Shown one piece after another: positions 34,242 to 42,966 of a stretch of 64,000 nt of DNA. The translations under genes were made by a program, and so were the position numbers. This DNA is from JACNKV01 sp964422145 (lineage in GTDB: Bacteria > Fidelibacterota > Marinisomatia > Marinisomatales > JACNKV01): positions 148,483 to 212,482 of the forward strand of contig CAYQZV010000003.1 of NCBI GenBank assembly GCA_964422145.1, read 5' to 3'. Position 1 is the first letter of the stretch, and every line of letters begins with the position of its first letter. The notes beneath the pieces were generated by a model. It was given only the letters and a program-made list of their open reading frames with translations. It did no database searches and was not told the origin of the DNA.

Positions 34242-35558
34242 ATGAAACCTATTAAAACAATCATCATGGGAGCCGCAGGACGTGATTTTCACAATTTTAA
34301 TGTTCTGTACCGTGGTAATAAACGATATGAAGTCGTTGCATTTACGGCGACCCAAATCCCTGATATTGAGGGAAGAGTTTATCCCGCAGAACTCGCCGGA
34401 GACCTCTACCCTAACGGAATCAATATTTATGATGAATCAGATTTAGAATTGCTTATTCAACGACATGATGTTGAAGAAGTAGTTTTCTCATATTCTGATA
34501 TTGCTCACGAAGATATCATGCACAAAGCGTCAGCTGTCATGGCTGCTGGTGCTCACTTCAAAATTTTGGGTGCTGAACCGACGATGATCAAATCCAATAA
34601 ACCGGTGATTGCGATCGGTGCGGTAAGAACCGGATGCGGAAAAAGCCAAACAACACGCCGAGTTGCTGAAATTTTGAAAGAAGCCGGTAAGAAAGTTGCT
34701 GCGATTCGCCATCCGATGCCTTACGGTGATCTTGCAAAACAAAAAGTACAGCGATTCGCAACATTAGATGATTTAGTCAAACATGAATGCACTATCGAAG
34801 AAATGGAAGAATACGAACCGCATATCAACACCGGTACAATTGTTTACGCTGGTGTGGATTACGGTGCAATTCTTGAAGAAGCTGAAAAAGAAGCAGATAT
34901 TATCCTTTGGGATGGTGGCAACAACGACATGCCGTTCTACAAACCTGATCTGAATATCGTGGTTGCTGATCCTCATAGACCGGGACATGAGTTAGAATAC
35001 TATCCCGGCGAAACAAATCTGCTGATGGCTGATGCTGTGATCATCAACAAAATCGATACAGCCGATGCTGAAGATATTGATGAAGTACGCTGGAATATTC
35101 GCTCAATCAATCCTGAAGCCGTGATCATTGATGCGGCTTCTCCCATTTCAGTTGAAGACCCTTCTCTAATTCTTGGTAAAACTGCCTTGGTCGTGGAAGA
35201 CGGTCCGACATTGACACACGGTGAAATGTCTTACGGTGCAGGGATGGTTGCAGCAGAGAAATTCGGTGCAGAAGATGTGGTTGATCCTCGTCCTTACACC
35301 GTTGGGAAGTTAACAGAAACCTTTGAACATTACCCGGAAATTGGGGAACTTCTCCCCGCCATGGGTTACGGCGGCGAACAGATCAAAGATCTGGAAACAA
35401 CCATCGCTAACACAGAATGTGATGTTGTGATCATCGGAACTCCGATCGATTTGCGACGTGTGATCAGCATTAAACAGCCATCGGTTAGAGTAACCTACGA
35501 TCTGCAAGAAGTTGGTAGTCCTACCCTTCCGGATGTTTTAAAATCCTTTCTAGGCTAA
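34242..35558 (+). CDS. P-loop protein of the cyclic 2,3-diphosphoglycerate synthetase family
   Basis: Cytosolic 438-residue protein. The N-terminal 125 residues form a Rossmann-like domain (IIMGAAGRDFHNFNVLYRGN), followed by a P-loop NTPase domain starting at IAIGAVRTGCGKSQTTRRV near 124, where GCGKSQT is the Walker A. A later GTPase-like NKID (VIINKIDTAD near 265) suggests guanine binding. The whole protein matches archaeal cyclic 2,3-diphosphoglycerate synthetase; bacterial homologues are widespread and often labelled GTPase, with no proven product. Coupled in order with pruA and sucCD, it may serve central metabolism. Function uncertain. Confidence 0.7.
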   Translation: MKPIKTIIMGAAGRDFHNFNVLYRGNKRYEVVAFTATQIPDIEGRVYPAELAGDLYPNGINIYDESDLELLIQRHDVEEVVFSYSDIAHEDIMHKASAVMAAGAHFKILGAEPTMIKSNKPVIAIGAVRTGCGKSQTTRRVAEILKEAGKKVAAIRHPMPYGDLAKQKVQRFATLDDLVKHECTIEEMEEYEPHINTGTIVYAGVDYGAILEEAEKEADIILWDGGNNDMPFYKPDLNIVVADPHRPGHELEYYPGETNLLMADAVIINKIDTADAEDIDEVRWNIRSINPEAVIIDAASPISVEDPSLILGKTALVVEDGPTLTHGEMSYGAGMVAAEKFGAEDVVDPRPYTVGKLTETFEHYPEIGELLPAMGYGGEQIKDLETTIANTECDVVIIGTPIDLRRVISIKQPSVRVTYDLQEVGSPTLPDVLKSFLG

Positions 35559-35566
35559 AATACTGA

Positions 35567-35600
35567 AAACCAGCGTGCGATTCCTTTCGTACGCTGGTTT
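35567..35600. promoter_or_regulatory. Hairpin in the leader of sucC
   Basis: AAACCAGCGTGCGA (35567-35580), loop TTCCTT, TCGTACGCTGGTTT (35587-35600): a 14-bp helix with one G-U pair. It lies 8 bases after the upstream stop and 10 bases before the sucC ribosome binding site AAGGAGAG. No U tract follows on the plus strand, so it may be an RNA processing or stability hairpin, or a weak terminator. Confidence 0.6.
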
Positions 35601-35622
35601 GAAAAACAAAAAGGAGAGTCCA

Positions 35623-36798
35623 TTGAAAATACACGAATATCAGGGAAAAGAACTCCTCAAGAAATTCGGAGTTCCCATTCAAGACGGATATACAATTGAG
35701 CAGATCGACGATGCTGCCACCGTGATCAAGAAGGTTCAAAGCGAATTCGATACTGAAGCCGTAGTTGTGAAAGCACAGATCCATGCCGGCGGAAGAGGAA
35801 AAGGCGGCGGTGTGAAATACTCTCCTAATTATGAAACTGCTATGGAGAATGCGAAGAATATCTTAGGAATGAACCTCGTCACACCACAAACCGGTGCTGA
35901 AGGTAAATTGGTGCAAAAAGTGTACATCACTCAAGCATTGGATATCGCAAAAGAGTTCTACGCAGCAATTCTTCTTGATCGTGCAAAAGGTAAAGACGTT
36001 TTCATGGTGTCAACCGAAGGCGGAATGGATATCGAAAAAGTGGCGGAAGAAACACCGGAAAAAATTTCAAAAGTCTGGATCGATCCGTTACTCGGGATGA
36101 AATCGTTTCAAGCACGGAAATTAGCATTCGCATTAAACTTAAAAGGTACTGCTTTTAAAACGGCAGTAAAAGTGTTCGCCAAGATGTATGATTGTTATAG
36201 AGGAACGGATGCTTCGTTGGTGGAAATCAATCCCCTTGTGGAAACCGTCGAAGGTGAAATCGTCGCTTTAGATGCGAAATTCAATTTTGATGATAATGCC
36301 CTTTACCGCCAAAAAGATATTGCGGTCTTACGCGATCTATCTGAGGAGGATCCTACCGAGGTTGAAGCGGATAAATATGATCTGAACTACATCAAATTGG
36401 ATGGAAACGTGGGCTGTATGGTCAATGGTGCCGGATTAGCGATGGCTACCATGGATATCATCAAACTAGCGGGTGGTGAACCGGCTAACTTTCTTGATGT
36501 CGGCGGAACGGCCAGCGCAGAAACCGTCAAAAACGGATTTAAGATCATTTTATCAGATGATAATGTTAAAGCAATCTTGATCAATATCTTTGGCGGGATC
36601 GTCCGGTGTGACCGCGTCGCAAACGGAGTTATTCAAGCCGTAACGGATCTTGGACTGAAAGTTCCGGTTGTTGTACGTCTCGATGGTACTAATGCGAAAG
36701 AAGCTAAAGAAATTCTGTCTAAATCAGGTTTGTCTATTATTCCTGCTGATTCGATGAAGGAAGCCGCAGACAAAGTTGTTAACGCTGCGATCCAATAG
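35623..36798 (+). CDS. sucC: Succinyl-CoA synthetase beta subunit (ADP-forming type)
   Basis: Forms the ATP-grasp half of succinyl-CoA synthetase, making ATP or GTP from succinyl-CoA in the TCA cycle. Start is TTG 35623, preceded by AAGGAGAG at good spacing and giving the family's usual MKIHEYQGKELLKKFGV; an upstream GTG lies inside the hairpin. The length of 391 residues is normal. Motifs: QIHAGGRGKGGGVKYS near 46, EINPLVET near 203, NGAGLAMATMD near 269, and the phosphate-binding NIFGGIVRCD near 325. It is followed by sucD after 9 nt with GGAGG. Confidence 0.96.
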   Translation: MKIHEYQGKELLKKFGVPIQDGYTIEQIDDAATVIKKVQSEFDTEAVVVKAQIHAGGRGKGGGVKYSPNYETAMENAKNILGMNLVTPQTGAEGKLVQKVYITQALDIAKEFYAAILLDRAKGKDVFMVSTEGGMDIEKVAEETPEKISKVWIDPLLGMKSFQARKLAFALNLKGTAFKTAVKVFAKMYDCYRGTDASLVEINPLVETVEGEIVALDAKFNFDDNALYRQKDIAVLRDLSEEDPTEVEADKYDLNYIKLDGNVGCMVNGAGLAMATMDIIKLAGGEPANFLDVGGTASAETVKNGFKIILSDDNVKAILINIFGGIVRCDRVANGVIQAVTDLGLKVPVVVRLDGTNAKEAKEILSKSGLSIIPADSMKEAADKVVNAAIQ

Positions 36799-36807
36799 GA
36801 GGTTCTC

Positions 36808-37686
36808 ATGTCGATTTTAGTCAATAAAAATTCAAGAGTCATTGTACAGGGAATCACCGGATCTGAAGGAACATTCCATTCAACGCAAATGCTTGATTAT
36901 GGAACCAATGTCGTGGCGGGTGTTACTCCAGGGAAAGGCGGACAAACTGCTTTAGACGGTAAAGTTCCTGTCTTTAATTCTGTAGAAGATGCCAAGAATG
37001 CAACCGGTGCCGATGTTTCGATTATTTTCGTTCCTCCGGCATTTGCCGCTGAAGCGGTATTGGAAGCATCCGAAGCCGGAATTAAGACGGTGGTCTGTAT
37101 TACAGAAGGCATTCCAGTTCAGGATATGGTTACCGTTAAAAAAATTGTGGATCAAAATAATACGCGTCTCATTGGACCGAATTGTCCCGGTGTGATCACC
37201 GTAGATGAATGTAAATTAGGAATCATGCCCGGATTCATCACAAAGAAAGGCTCTATCGGAGTGGTTTCCAAATCCGGAACTCTTACCTACGAAGCGATCG
37301 GACAACTCGTAGATGTCGGATTAGGTCAAACAACGGCAATCGGGATTGGCGGTGATCCCATCATTGGAACCACCATGCGCGAATTATTGCAATTGTTTGA
37401 AAATGATCCTGAAACTGAAGGTGTTGTCATTATCGGTGAGATCGGCGGTCAAATGGAGATTGAAGCCGCCTACTGGGCACGAGATAATATGACCAAACCT
37501 GTTGTAGGATTCATTGCAGGTCAAACCGCACCTCCCGGCCGCAGGATGGGACATGCCGGAGCAATTGTATCCGGTGGTGATGACACTGCAGAAGCCAAAA
37601 TGCGTATTCTGAAAGAATGTGGAATTGACGTATGTGAGTCCGTTGCGGAGATTGGTGAAAAAATGTTGAACGCGTTAAAAAATTAA
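36808..37686 (+). CDS. sucD: Succinyl-CoA synthetase alpha subunit
   Basis: CoA-binding and phosphohistidine subunit of succinyl-CoA synthetase, 292 residues. The N-terminal Rossmann domain has VIVQGITGSEGTFH (12-25) and GVTPGKGG. IGPNCPGVI near 124 and SKSGTLTYE near 153 follow. The active-site His lies in MGHAGAIVSGGDDTAEAK near 249. It forms the heterodimer with SucC and is encoded directly behind it, with AGGAGG overlapping the sucC stop. ndk follows after 11 nt, consistent with nucleotide interconversion coupled to substrate-level phosphorylation. Confidence 0.97.
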   Translation: MSILVNKNSRVIVQGITGSEGTFHSTQMLDYGTNVVAGVTPGKGGQTALDGKVPVFNSVEDAKNATGADVSIIFVPPAFAAEAVLEASEAGIKTVVCITEGIPVQDMVTVKKIVDQNNTRLIGPNCPGVITVDECKLGIMPGFITKKGSIGVVSKSGTLTYEAIGQLVDVGLGQTTAIGIGGDPIIGTTMRELLQLFENDPETEGVVIIGEIGGQMEIEAAYWARDNMTKPVVGFIAGQTAPPGRRMGHAGAIVSGGDDTAEAKMRILKECGIDVCESVAEIGEKMLNALKN

Positions 37687-37697
37687 TTGAGGAAAAA

Positions 37698-38123
37698 ATG
37701 GGAAACAGGACATTTGCTATTATTAAACCGGATGCTGTAAAAAATAAGTATACGGGGAAAATTTATGATCGGATTTTACTAGCAGGATTTGAAATATTAT
37801 CAGCTAAGAAAATCCGCATGACACAGAAACAGGCAGAAGGATTTTATGCCGTTCATACAGGGAAACCGTTCTTTGCGGAATTGACGGAATTTATGTCTTC
37901 CGGTCCTTGCATGGTGTTAGCTCTCCAAAAACAAAATGCCGTGGAAGCTTGGCGTGAAACGATCGGAGCAACCAACCCTGCTGATGCAGCTGAAGGAACG
38001 ATTCGAAAAGATTATGCAACCAGTTTAGGGCAAAATGCCGTTCATGGATCAGACAGCGATGAAAATGCCACGCTTGAAATCGGGTTTTTCTTTAGTGAAT
38101 CTGAATTAATCTTGGCTCAATAA
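37698..38123 (+). CDS. ndk: Nucleoside diphosphate kinase
   Basis: Transfers the gamma phosphate between nucleoside triphosphates and diphosphates; cytosolic, 141 residues as usual. RTFAIIKPDAVKN (4-16) is the family start, GPCMVLALQKQNAVEAWR near 68 and the active-site His in NAVHGSDSDENA (His near 117) are intact. It shares an operon with sucCD, a common pairing because Ndk can pass the phosphate of ATP or GTP made by succinyl-CoA synthetase to other nucleotides. Confidence 0.97.
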   Translation: MGNRTFAIIKPDAVKNKYTGKIYDRILLAGFEILSAKKIRMTQKQAEGFYAVHTGKPFFAELTEFMSSGPCMVLALQKQNAVEAWRETIGATNPADAAEGTIRKDYATSLGQNAVHGSDSDENATLEIGFFFSESELILAQ

Positions 38124-38165
38124 ATTCATTTGATTTTTGTCTAATCAACTCTCAAATTCTTATCT

Positions 38166-38999
38166 ATGAAGAATAGTAATAAACTTAATTTTGTCACTGT
38201 AATCCTTGCAGGAATGCTCTTCTCAACTGTTTTTCTTTGCAGCGGATGCGGTGAAAAAGGCACCCCTGGTTTCGTCGGCTATCCAACTGAAATCTTTATT
38301 GATCTCATGTCTGAGGAAGGTCAATACACCTACCAATGGACGATCCTCGTTCAACCGGATGCCAGTATGCTGAGCACCCGAGACATTACTTCCACGGGTC
38401 ATCCGGCTGTATTTGAATTCATTCCGGATGCGGAAGGATTTTACACGTTTGAAGTCAATGTCAGTCAGTACGGAGATGACTTATTTACTGAAATCCACTC
38501 CTATTCTGTTCGTGAAAAATCAGAGACTGAATCAGATGAGGAACCTTTGCCAATCTCGTCGCCGGTTGAAGAAATAAAGGAAGAGGCTGTCAAAACGCCC
38601 GAACCTAAAAAACCATGGCTGGATGAAGAATTCCCTGAAGACACACCTGTTGAAAAACCTGTTAAAAAAGAGGTTATTTCCGATGAACCTACTCCGAAAC
38701 CGGTGAAACCTTCAACGCCGCGACCCGGTTCGACGATTCCGTATTTGCAGGATCGGTACACGATTCAAGTGGCATCGTCAACATCTTTGGAAGAAGCCGA
38801 GGTTGTGGTAAAAAAACTAATTGAAAGCGGTTATGATGCTTATATCCAAAAAGCACATTTTAAAGAAACCGATACAGATTGGTTCCGCGTACGTGTGGGA
38901 AGTTATGAAAAACGCAAGGATGCCGTAGACATTTCAAAAAAGATATCAGCATCCTTCGGATATTCGATCTGGATAGATTTTGTTCGTAAAGATAATTAA
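38166..38999 (+). CDS. SPOR domain lipoprotein
   Basis: Envelope protein of 277 residues. An N-terminal signal segment ends in a lipobox-like FLCSGC (Cys28), with a possible alternative Cys25. Residues 30-110 form a beta-rich domain (YTYQWTILVQPDASML, FEFIPDAEGFYTFEVNV) resembling an Ig/PKD fold. A Pro/Glu/Lys-rich linker (about 120-195, repeated EEPLP, KTPEPKKP, KPVKPSTPRP) leads to a C-terminal SPOR domain (YTIQVASSTSLEEAEVVVKK to IWIDFV), which binds denuded peptidoglycan at division sites. A role in division or wall binding is inferred. Confidence 0.85.
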   Translation: MKNSNKLNFVTVILAGMLFSTVFLCSGCGEKGTPGFVGYPTEIFIDLMSEEGQYTYQWTILVQPDASMLSTRDITSTGHPAVFEFIPDAEGFYTFEVNVSQYGDDLFTEIHSYSVREKSETESDEEPLPISSPVEEIKEEAVKTPEPKKPWLDEEFPEDTPVEKPVKKEVISDEPTPKPVKPSTPRPGSTIPYLQDRYTIQVASSTSLEEAEVVVKKLIESGYDAYIQKAHFKETDTDWFRVRVGSYEKRKDAVDISKKISASFGYSIWIDFVRKDN

Positions 39000-39023
39000 T
39001 AAAATAATGAAAAGGAGATTATA

Positions 39024-40199
39024 ATGAACCCGGTAAAATTATATTTTGATGTTCGAGATATTTTCCGCGCCCCGCGCTTAGCGTTAAGCGGTAAGAAAAT
39101 ATGGACATTCCTTTATGCGAATCTGATAGGATACACTCTCTATCTTATCCTCTCGTATATCGCACTTGCTTTGGACGGATCATGTCTCAAAACCATTTGG
39201 GGTGCCCATGGTCTGTTCCCTAATCTCTGCTGTGCGTCCCTGCCTTGGTATTCCACTGTGTTATTTTGGCTCGGAATTCTGTTATGGTTTTGGGCAATCT
39301 CCTTTGCCTGTACCGCAGTTGCACGGATCACATACAAACAGCTGAAAGGCGATGAGTTTTTCTCATCAAGTGATGCACGCGCTTTTGTCAAAAAACATTG
39401 GCATCCGGTGATTTTCACTTCAATTTCACTTTTACTTATAGTCGTATTTTTCCTTGTTTTAGCGCTCTTTGCCGCCCTGTTAGGTAAAATTCCATATGTC
39501 GGCGAATTCCTGTTTGTGCTGCCGTTTGTGTTGTACTTCTTTGGATCTGTCTTTACGATCTATACCGGAATCGTCTTTATCATGTCGATCATTTACACTC
39601 CGGCAATTGTAGCGGCATATGAAGAAGACACAATGGGATCTGTATTTCAGTCTTACTCAATTACATGGTCTCAGCCATGGAGGTTCATTCTCTATCATTT
39701 AACTCTCCTTCCTATTCTAGGATTTGCGGTATCCATTATGAAATTCTTCTGGGTAGCCGGAGTTCAATTCATCCATAGTGTATTTGGGCAGGAATGGTTA
39801 ATGGGAGAAAAATTGACACGGATCATGGGATGGGCGGCCGATAAACTTGAGCTCTCCGGTTGGTCATGTTCAACCGGTTGCGGTCATTCTTGCTGTGATC
39901 CCGCTCTCATTCCGTTCTATTCCAATACAATGGTATTATCAGGGACGGAAACCGTCGCAGCAGTGATTCTTGCGATCTTCTTATTCCTTCTAGCATTTGC
40001 AGTCTTCTCTTACGGACTTTCGATTCTTTCAGTAGGTGAAGTTTTGATGTTCATCATCTTTAAGAAAAAATCTAATGATGAAAATTTATTAGAACAAAAA
40101 GACGAAGATGATCTGGAAGAGGAGAATGAAGAAGATTCTGAAGATGAAGAGTCCACCGAAATTGAGGAAGAACCCGAAACGGAAGACAAAAAAGACTAA
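39024..40199 (+). CDS. Polytopic membrane protein with acidic C-terminal tail
   Basis: Membrane protein of 391 residues with about 6 helices (for example 27-50, 78-105, 133-160, 168-200, 225-250, 310-345). A cysteine-rich extracytoplasmic loop (WSCSTGCGHSCCD near 282) may be disulfide-bonded or bind metal. The last 45 residues are almost purely acidic (LLEQKDEDDLEEENEEDSE and following), presumably a disordered cytoplasmic tail. The N-terminal part resembles DUF4013/EI24-like proteins that lack known function. GGAG precedes the ATG, and the gene ends 74 bases before the DUF177 operon. Function unknown. Confidence 0.6.
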   Translation: MNPVKLYFDVRDIFRAPRLALSGKKIWTFLYANLIGYTLYLILSYIALALDGSCLKTIWGAHGLFPNLCCASLPWYSTVLFWLGILLWFWAISFACTAVARITYKQLKGDEFFSSSDARAFVKKHWHPVIFTSISLLLIVVFFLVLALFAALLGKIPYVGEFLFVLPFVLYFFGSVFTIYTGIVFIMSIIYTPAIVAAYEEDTMGSVFQSYSITWSQPWRFILYHLTLLPILGFAVSIMKFFWVAGVQFIHSVFGQEWLMGEKLTRIMGWAADKLELSGWSCSTGCGHSCCDPALIPFYSNTMVLSGTETVAAVILAIFLFLLAFAVFSYGLSILSVGEVLMFIIFKKKSNDENLLEQKDEDDLEEENEEDSEDEESTEIEEEPETEDKKD

Positions 40200-40231
40200 T
40201 CATTTCCGATTAATTGCAACAAATTCTATCC

Positions 40232-40263
40232 TTGATTAAATATGGTATTTATTGCTACATTTG
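40232..40263 (+). promoter_or_regulatory. Putative -33/-7 promoter of the fatty-acid operon
   Basis: TTG (40232-40234), 21 nt, TACATTTG (40256-40263): full match to the Bacteroidetes-type pattern. It ends 10 nt before the DUF177 ATG, and no Shine-Dalgarno sequence is visible, so the first transcript may be nearly leaderless. Confidence 0.55.
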
Positions 40264-40273
40264 TAGGCTGTAG

Positions 40274-40729
40274 ATGAAGCTGTTTCGCACAGAATTAACG
40301 AATGGATTCATCGATAGGCTTTTTGAAATACCGGTGGATTCTTTAAACAGCTCCGATTTGGGGTTTTCATCCGATACGATTCAATGTGTTCTCACATGCG
40401 AATCAACAGTTTTTGGATTTAGGCTAAAAGGCCAGCTGACCGTTCCGTTTATCTATGAATGTGATCGATGCTTAGATAGATATTCAGATAACCATGTGAT
40501 CCCGTTAGCGGTCTGGATTATTGAAAACTCTGATTTTTCTGATCAGGAAGAAGTGGATACAATTTTCTTCCCTCCTTCTGTTGATGCTGTGGACTTGGAA
40601 CCAATTATAACTGATCTTATCCAAGTCGAAAAACCGGTGAAATGTTTATGCAATCCTGAGTGTAAAGGATTGTGTATAGAATGCGGAATGAATTTGAATC
40701 ATCAGTTGTGCGCGTGTTCTGACCAATGA
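40274..40729 (+). CDS. YceD/DUF177 family protein
   Basis: Cytosolic 151-residue protein of the DUF177/YceD family, linked to 23S rRNA maturation and encoded before rpmF in most bacteria. Seen: a beta-rich N-terminal half, FIYECDRCLDRYSDNH near 56 with the first CxxC, and a cysteine-rich end (CLCNPECKGLCIECGMNLN near 127), likely binding zinc. It is the first gene of the rpmF-plsX-fab operon. The start at ATG 40274 has no clear ribosome binding site. Confidence 0.85.
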   Translation: MKLFRTELTNGFIDRLFEIPVDSLNSSDLGFSSDTIQCVLTCESTVFGFRLKGQLTVPFIYECDRCLDRYSDNHVIPLAVWIIENSDFSDQEEVDTIFFPPSVDAVDLEPIITDLIQVEKPVKCLCNPECKGLCIECGMNLNHQLCACSDQ

Positions 40730-40780
40730 TCATTCAGTGATCTTGGTAAAACGCGTGATGAAAGCTTAGGAGAAATATTA

Positions 40781-40960
40781 ATGGCATTACCAAAAAAACG
40801 TCAATCTAAAGCTCGAGGGCGGAAACGTCGTACTCACTATAAATCTGTCGCTGTTGCAGTAACAACTTGTCCTCAATGCGATCGGCCGAAATTGCCGCAT
40901 CGTGCATGTCCTAACTGCGGGTACTACCGCGGTCGTCCCATTATTTCACCCACGGAATAA
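40781..40960 (+). CDS. rpmF: 50S ribosomal protein L32
   Basis: Ribosomal large-subunit protein of 59 residues. MALPKKRQSKARGRKRRTHY is the family start; a zinc-ribbon follows with CPQC (30-33) and CPNC (43-46), the four-Cys zinc-binding form of L32. TTAGGAG lies 8 nt before the ATG. It sits in its classical place between DUF177 and plsX, which ties ribosome synthesis to fatty-acid synthesis. Confidence 0.97.
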   Translation: MALPKKRQSKARGRKRRTHYKSVAVAVTTCPQCDRPKLPHRACPNCGYYRGRPIISPTE

Positions 40961-40975
40961 TATCCCCCTTTTTTA

Positions 40976-41980
40976 ATGATACTTGCCTTAGATGCCATGG
41001 GGGGAGATTTTGCCCCCAAGGCCGTAGTACAGGGTGCTTTACAAGCACTTTCCGGCACACCTGAATCCCTCCGATTAATTTTAGTGGGCGATGAGCAGGC
41101 TATTCGGAATGAATTGCCAAGCCAAGTCCCATTGCGGATTTCGATTCATCACACCACTCAAGTTGTAACGATGGAGGATCGTGGTGCATCTGTTATCAAA
41201 TCCAAACCGGATTCTTCGTTGGTTACAGGGATCAAGCTGGTCAAAACCAAAAAAGCTGATGGATTTGTCAGTGCTGGAAATACCGGTGCCGTGATGGCAG
41301 CTTCACTTCTTCTGCTTGGAAGAATACCGGGTGTTAGACGCCCGGCGTTGGGAGCTTACATTCCATCAGAAAAAGGTGGAAAAATTCTCTGTGATGTTGG
41401 AGCAAACGTCGATGTAAAACCTTATCATCTCATGCAGTTTGCGATTATGGCATCACATTATTTTCAGCATATTGAAGATGGAGAAGAAACCAAAATCGGA
41501 CTCGTTAATATTGGTGCAGAACCTGAAAAAGGAAGTGATCTTTATCAAAAATCTCATGCGCTTTTAAAACAAGAATTACCCAATTTTGTCGGAAATATTG
41601 AAGGACGGCATCTGTTGGACTCTGAAGCAAATATCCTTGTTTGTGACGGATTTGTAGGAAACACCGTCTTAAAATTTGCAGAGGGCTGGATTCACACTTT
41701 ATCATCTGAAGTTAAATCCATGGTAGGGCATAACCTGTTATACCGTTTTGCAGGCTTATTGCTTTTACCAATTCTGAGAAAATTAAAAAAACGCTATGAT
41801 TATGAGGAACACGGCGGGACACCTTTGTTAGGAGTGAACGGTGTGTCCATTATTACGCACGGAAGTGCAACCGCAAAAGCAATTAAGAATTCCATCCTTG
41901 TTGCAAAAAAATGTAATGATACTCACTTAATTGAAAAGACTCAGCAAAGTCTTTCTGAACATTTGGGAGCGAATGAATGA
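40976..41980 (+). CDS. plsX: Phosphate acyltransferase PlsX
   Basis: Converts acyl-ACP and phosphate into acyl-phosphate for the PlsY step of phospholipid synthesis; peripheral membrane enzyme of 334 residues. ILALDAMGGDFAPKAVVQGA (2-21) is the family hallmark. DGFVSAGNTGAVMAASLLLLGRIPGVRRPA (partly: VSAGNTGAVMAASLLLLGRI) near 96, CDVGANVDVKP near 138 and LVCDGFVGNTVLK near 222 are also present. It overlaps fabH by 4 bases (ATGA). Confidence 0.97.
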   Translation: MILALDAMGGDFAPKAVVQGALQALSGTPESLRLILVGDEQAIRNELPSQVPLRISIHHTTQVVTMEDRGASVIKSKPDSSLVTGIKLVKTKKADGFVSAGNTGAVMAASLLLLGRIPGVRRPALGAYIPSEKGGKILCDVGANVDVKPYHLMQFAIMASHYFQHIEDGEETKIGLVNIGAEPEKGSDLYQKSHALLKQELPNFVGNIEGRHLLDSEANILVCDGFVGNTVLKFAEGWIHTLSSEVKSMVGHNLLYRFAGLLLLPILRKLKKRYDYEEHGGTPLLGVNGVSIITHGSATAKAIKNSILVAKKCNDTHLIEKTQQSLSEHLGANE

Positions 41981-42966
41981 AAGCGACAATTACGGCGACA
42001 GCTCGATATCTTCCCGAACGAGTTTTAACCAATTTTGATTTAGAAAAGATCATTGATACGTCCGATGAATGGATCCGGACTCGTACAGGGATCGAAAAAC
42101 GCCATATTGTTAGAGAAGGACAAGCAACCGCAGAGATGTCCACCAACGTAGCAAAACAATTATTGGATCGTACCAATACCGACCCGAATGATGTAGATAT
42201 CATAATCGTTGCAACGGTAACACCTGATCGCTGCTTTCCTTCGACTGCTGCGGTTGTACAAAACAATATTTCTGCAAAAAACGCCTGGGGTTATGATCTT
42301 TCCGGCGCTTGCACAGGATTTTTATATGCACTCGACTGCGGAACAAACTTTATTGCTTCAGGCAAATATAAAAAAGTCATGGTCATTGGAGCCGATACAA
42401 TGAGTTCCATTGTTGACTATACAGATCGGAACACCTGTGTCCTTTTCGGTGACGGAGCCGGCGGTGTGATGTTAGAACCATCAGAAGAAAACGGTGAGAT
42501 CATCGATTCTATTTTACGAATTGACGGAGCCGGCGGTGACTACTTACAAATGCCGGCAGGCGGAAGTTTAAAACCGGCATCTCATGAAACAGTCGACAAA
42601 CGGATGCATTATATCCATCAAGACGGCCGAACCGTCTTTAAATTTGCTGTTAAAGGGATGGCCGATGTCAGTGCGGAGATTCTCAGGAAACATAAAATTC
42701 CCGGAGAAGACATCAAATTATTCGTTCCTCACCAAGCCAATAAGCGGATCATCGATGCAGCTGCTCAAAGATGCGGAATCCATGAAGATCAGGTGCTGAT
42801 CAATATAAATAAATATGGAAATACAACTGCAGGAACGATTCCGATCGGTTTAGATGAAGCTGTGGAAACCGGAATATTACACAAAGGCGACTTAGTCTTA
42901 CTCGCAGCATTTGGAGCAGGATTCACATGGGGAAGCACATTAATTGAATGGGGAGATTTATCATGA
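41977..42966 (+). CDS. fabH: Beta-ketoacyl-ACP synthase III
   Basis: Starts fatty-acid chains by condensing acyl-CoA with malonyl-ACP. The 329 residues show the Cys-His-Asn triad: Cys in DLSGACTGFLYAL near 113, His in PHQANKRIIDAA near 253, and Asn in NKYGNTTAGTIPI near 283. TSDEWIRTRTGIEKRHI near 28 matches FabH rather than FabB/F. The acyl primer (acetyl or branched) cannot be read. ATGA overlaps join it to plsX and to fabD. Confidence 0.97.
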   Translation: MKATITATARYLPERVLTNFDLEKIIDTSDEWIRTRTGIEKRHIVREGQATAEMSTNVAKQLLDRTNTDPNDVDIIIVATVTPDRCFPSTAAVVQNNISAKNAWGYDLSGACTGFLYALDCGTNFIASGKYKKVMVIGADTMSSIVDYTDRNTCVLFGDGAGGVMLEPSEENGEIIDSILRIDGAGGDYLQMPAGGSLKPASHETVDKRMHYIHQDGRTVFKFAVKGMADVSAEILRKHKIPGEDIKLFVPHQANKRIIDAAAQRCGIHEDQVLININKYGNTTAGTIPIGLDEAVETGILHKGDLVLLAAFGAGFTWGSTLIEWGDLS

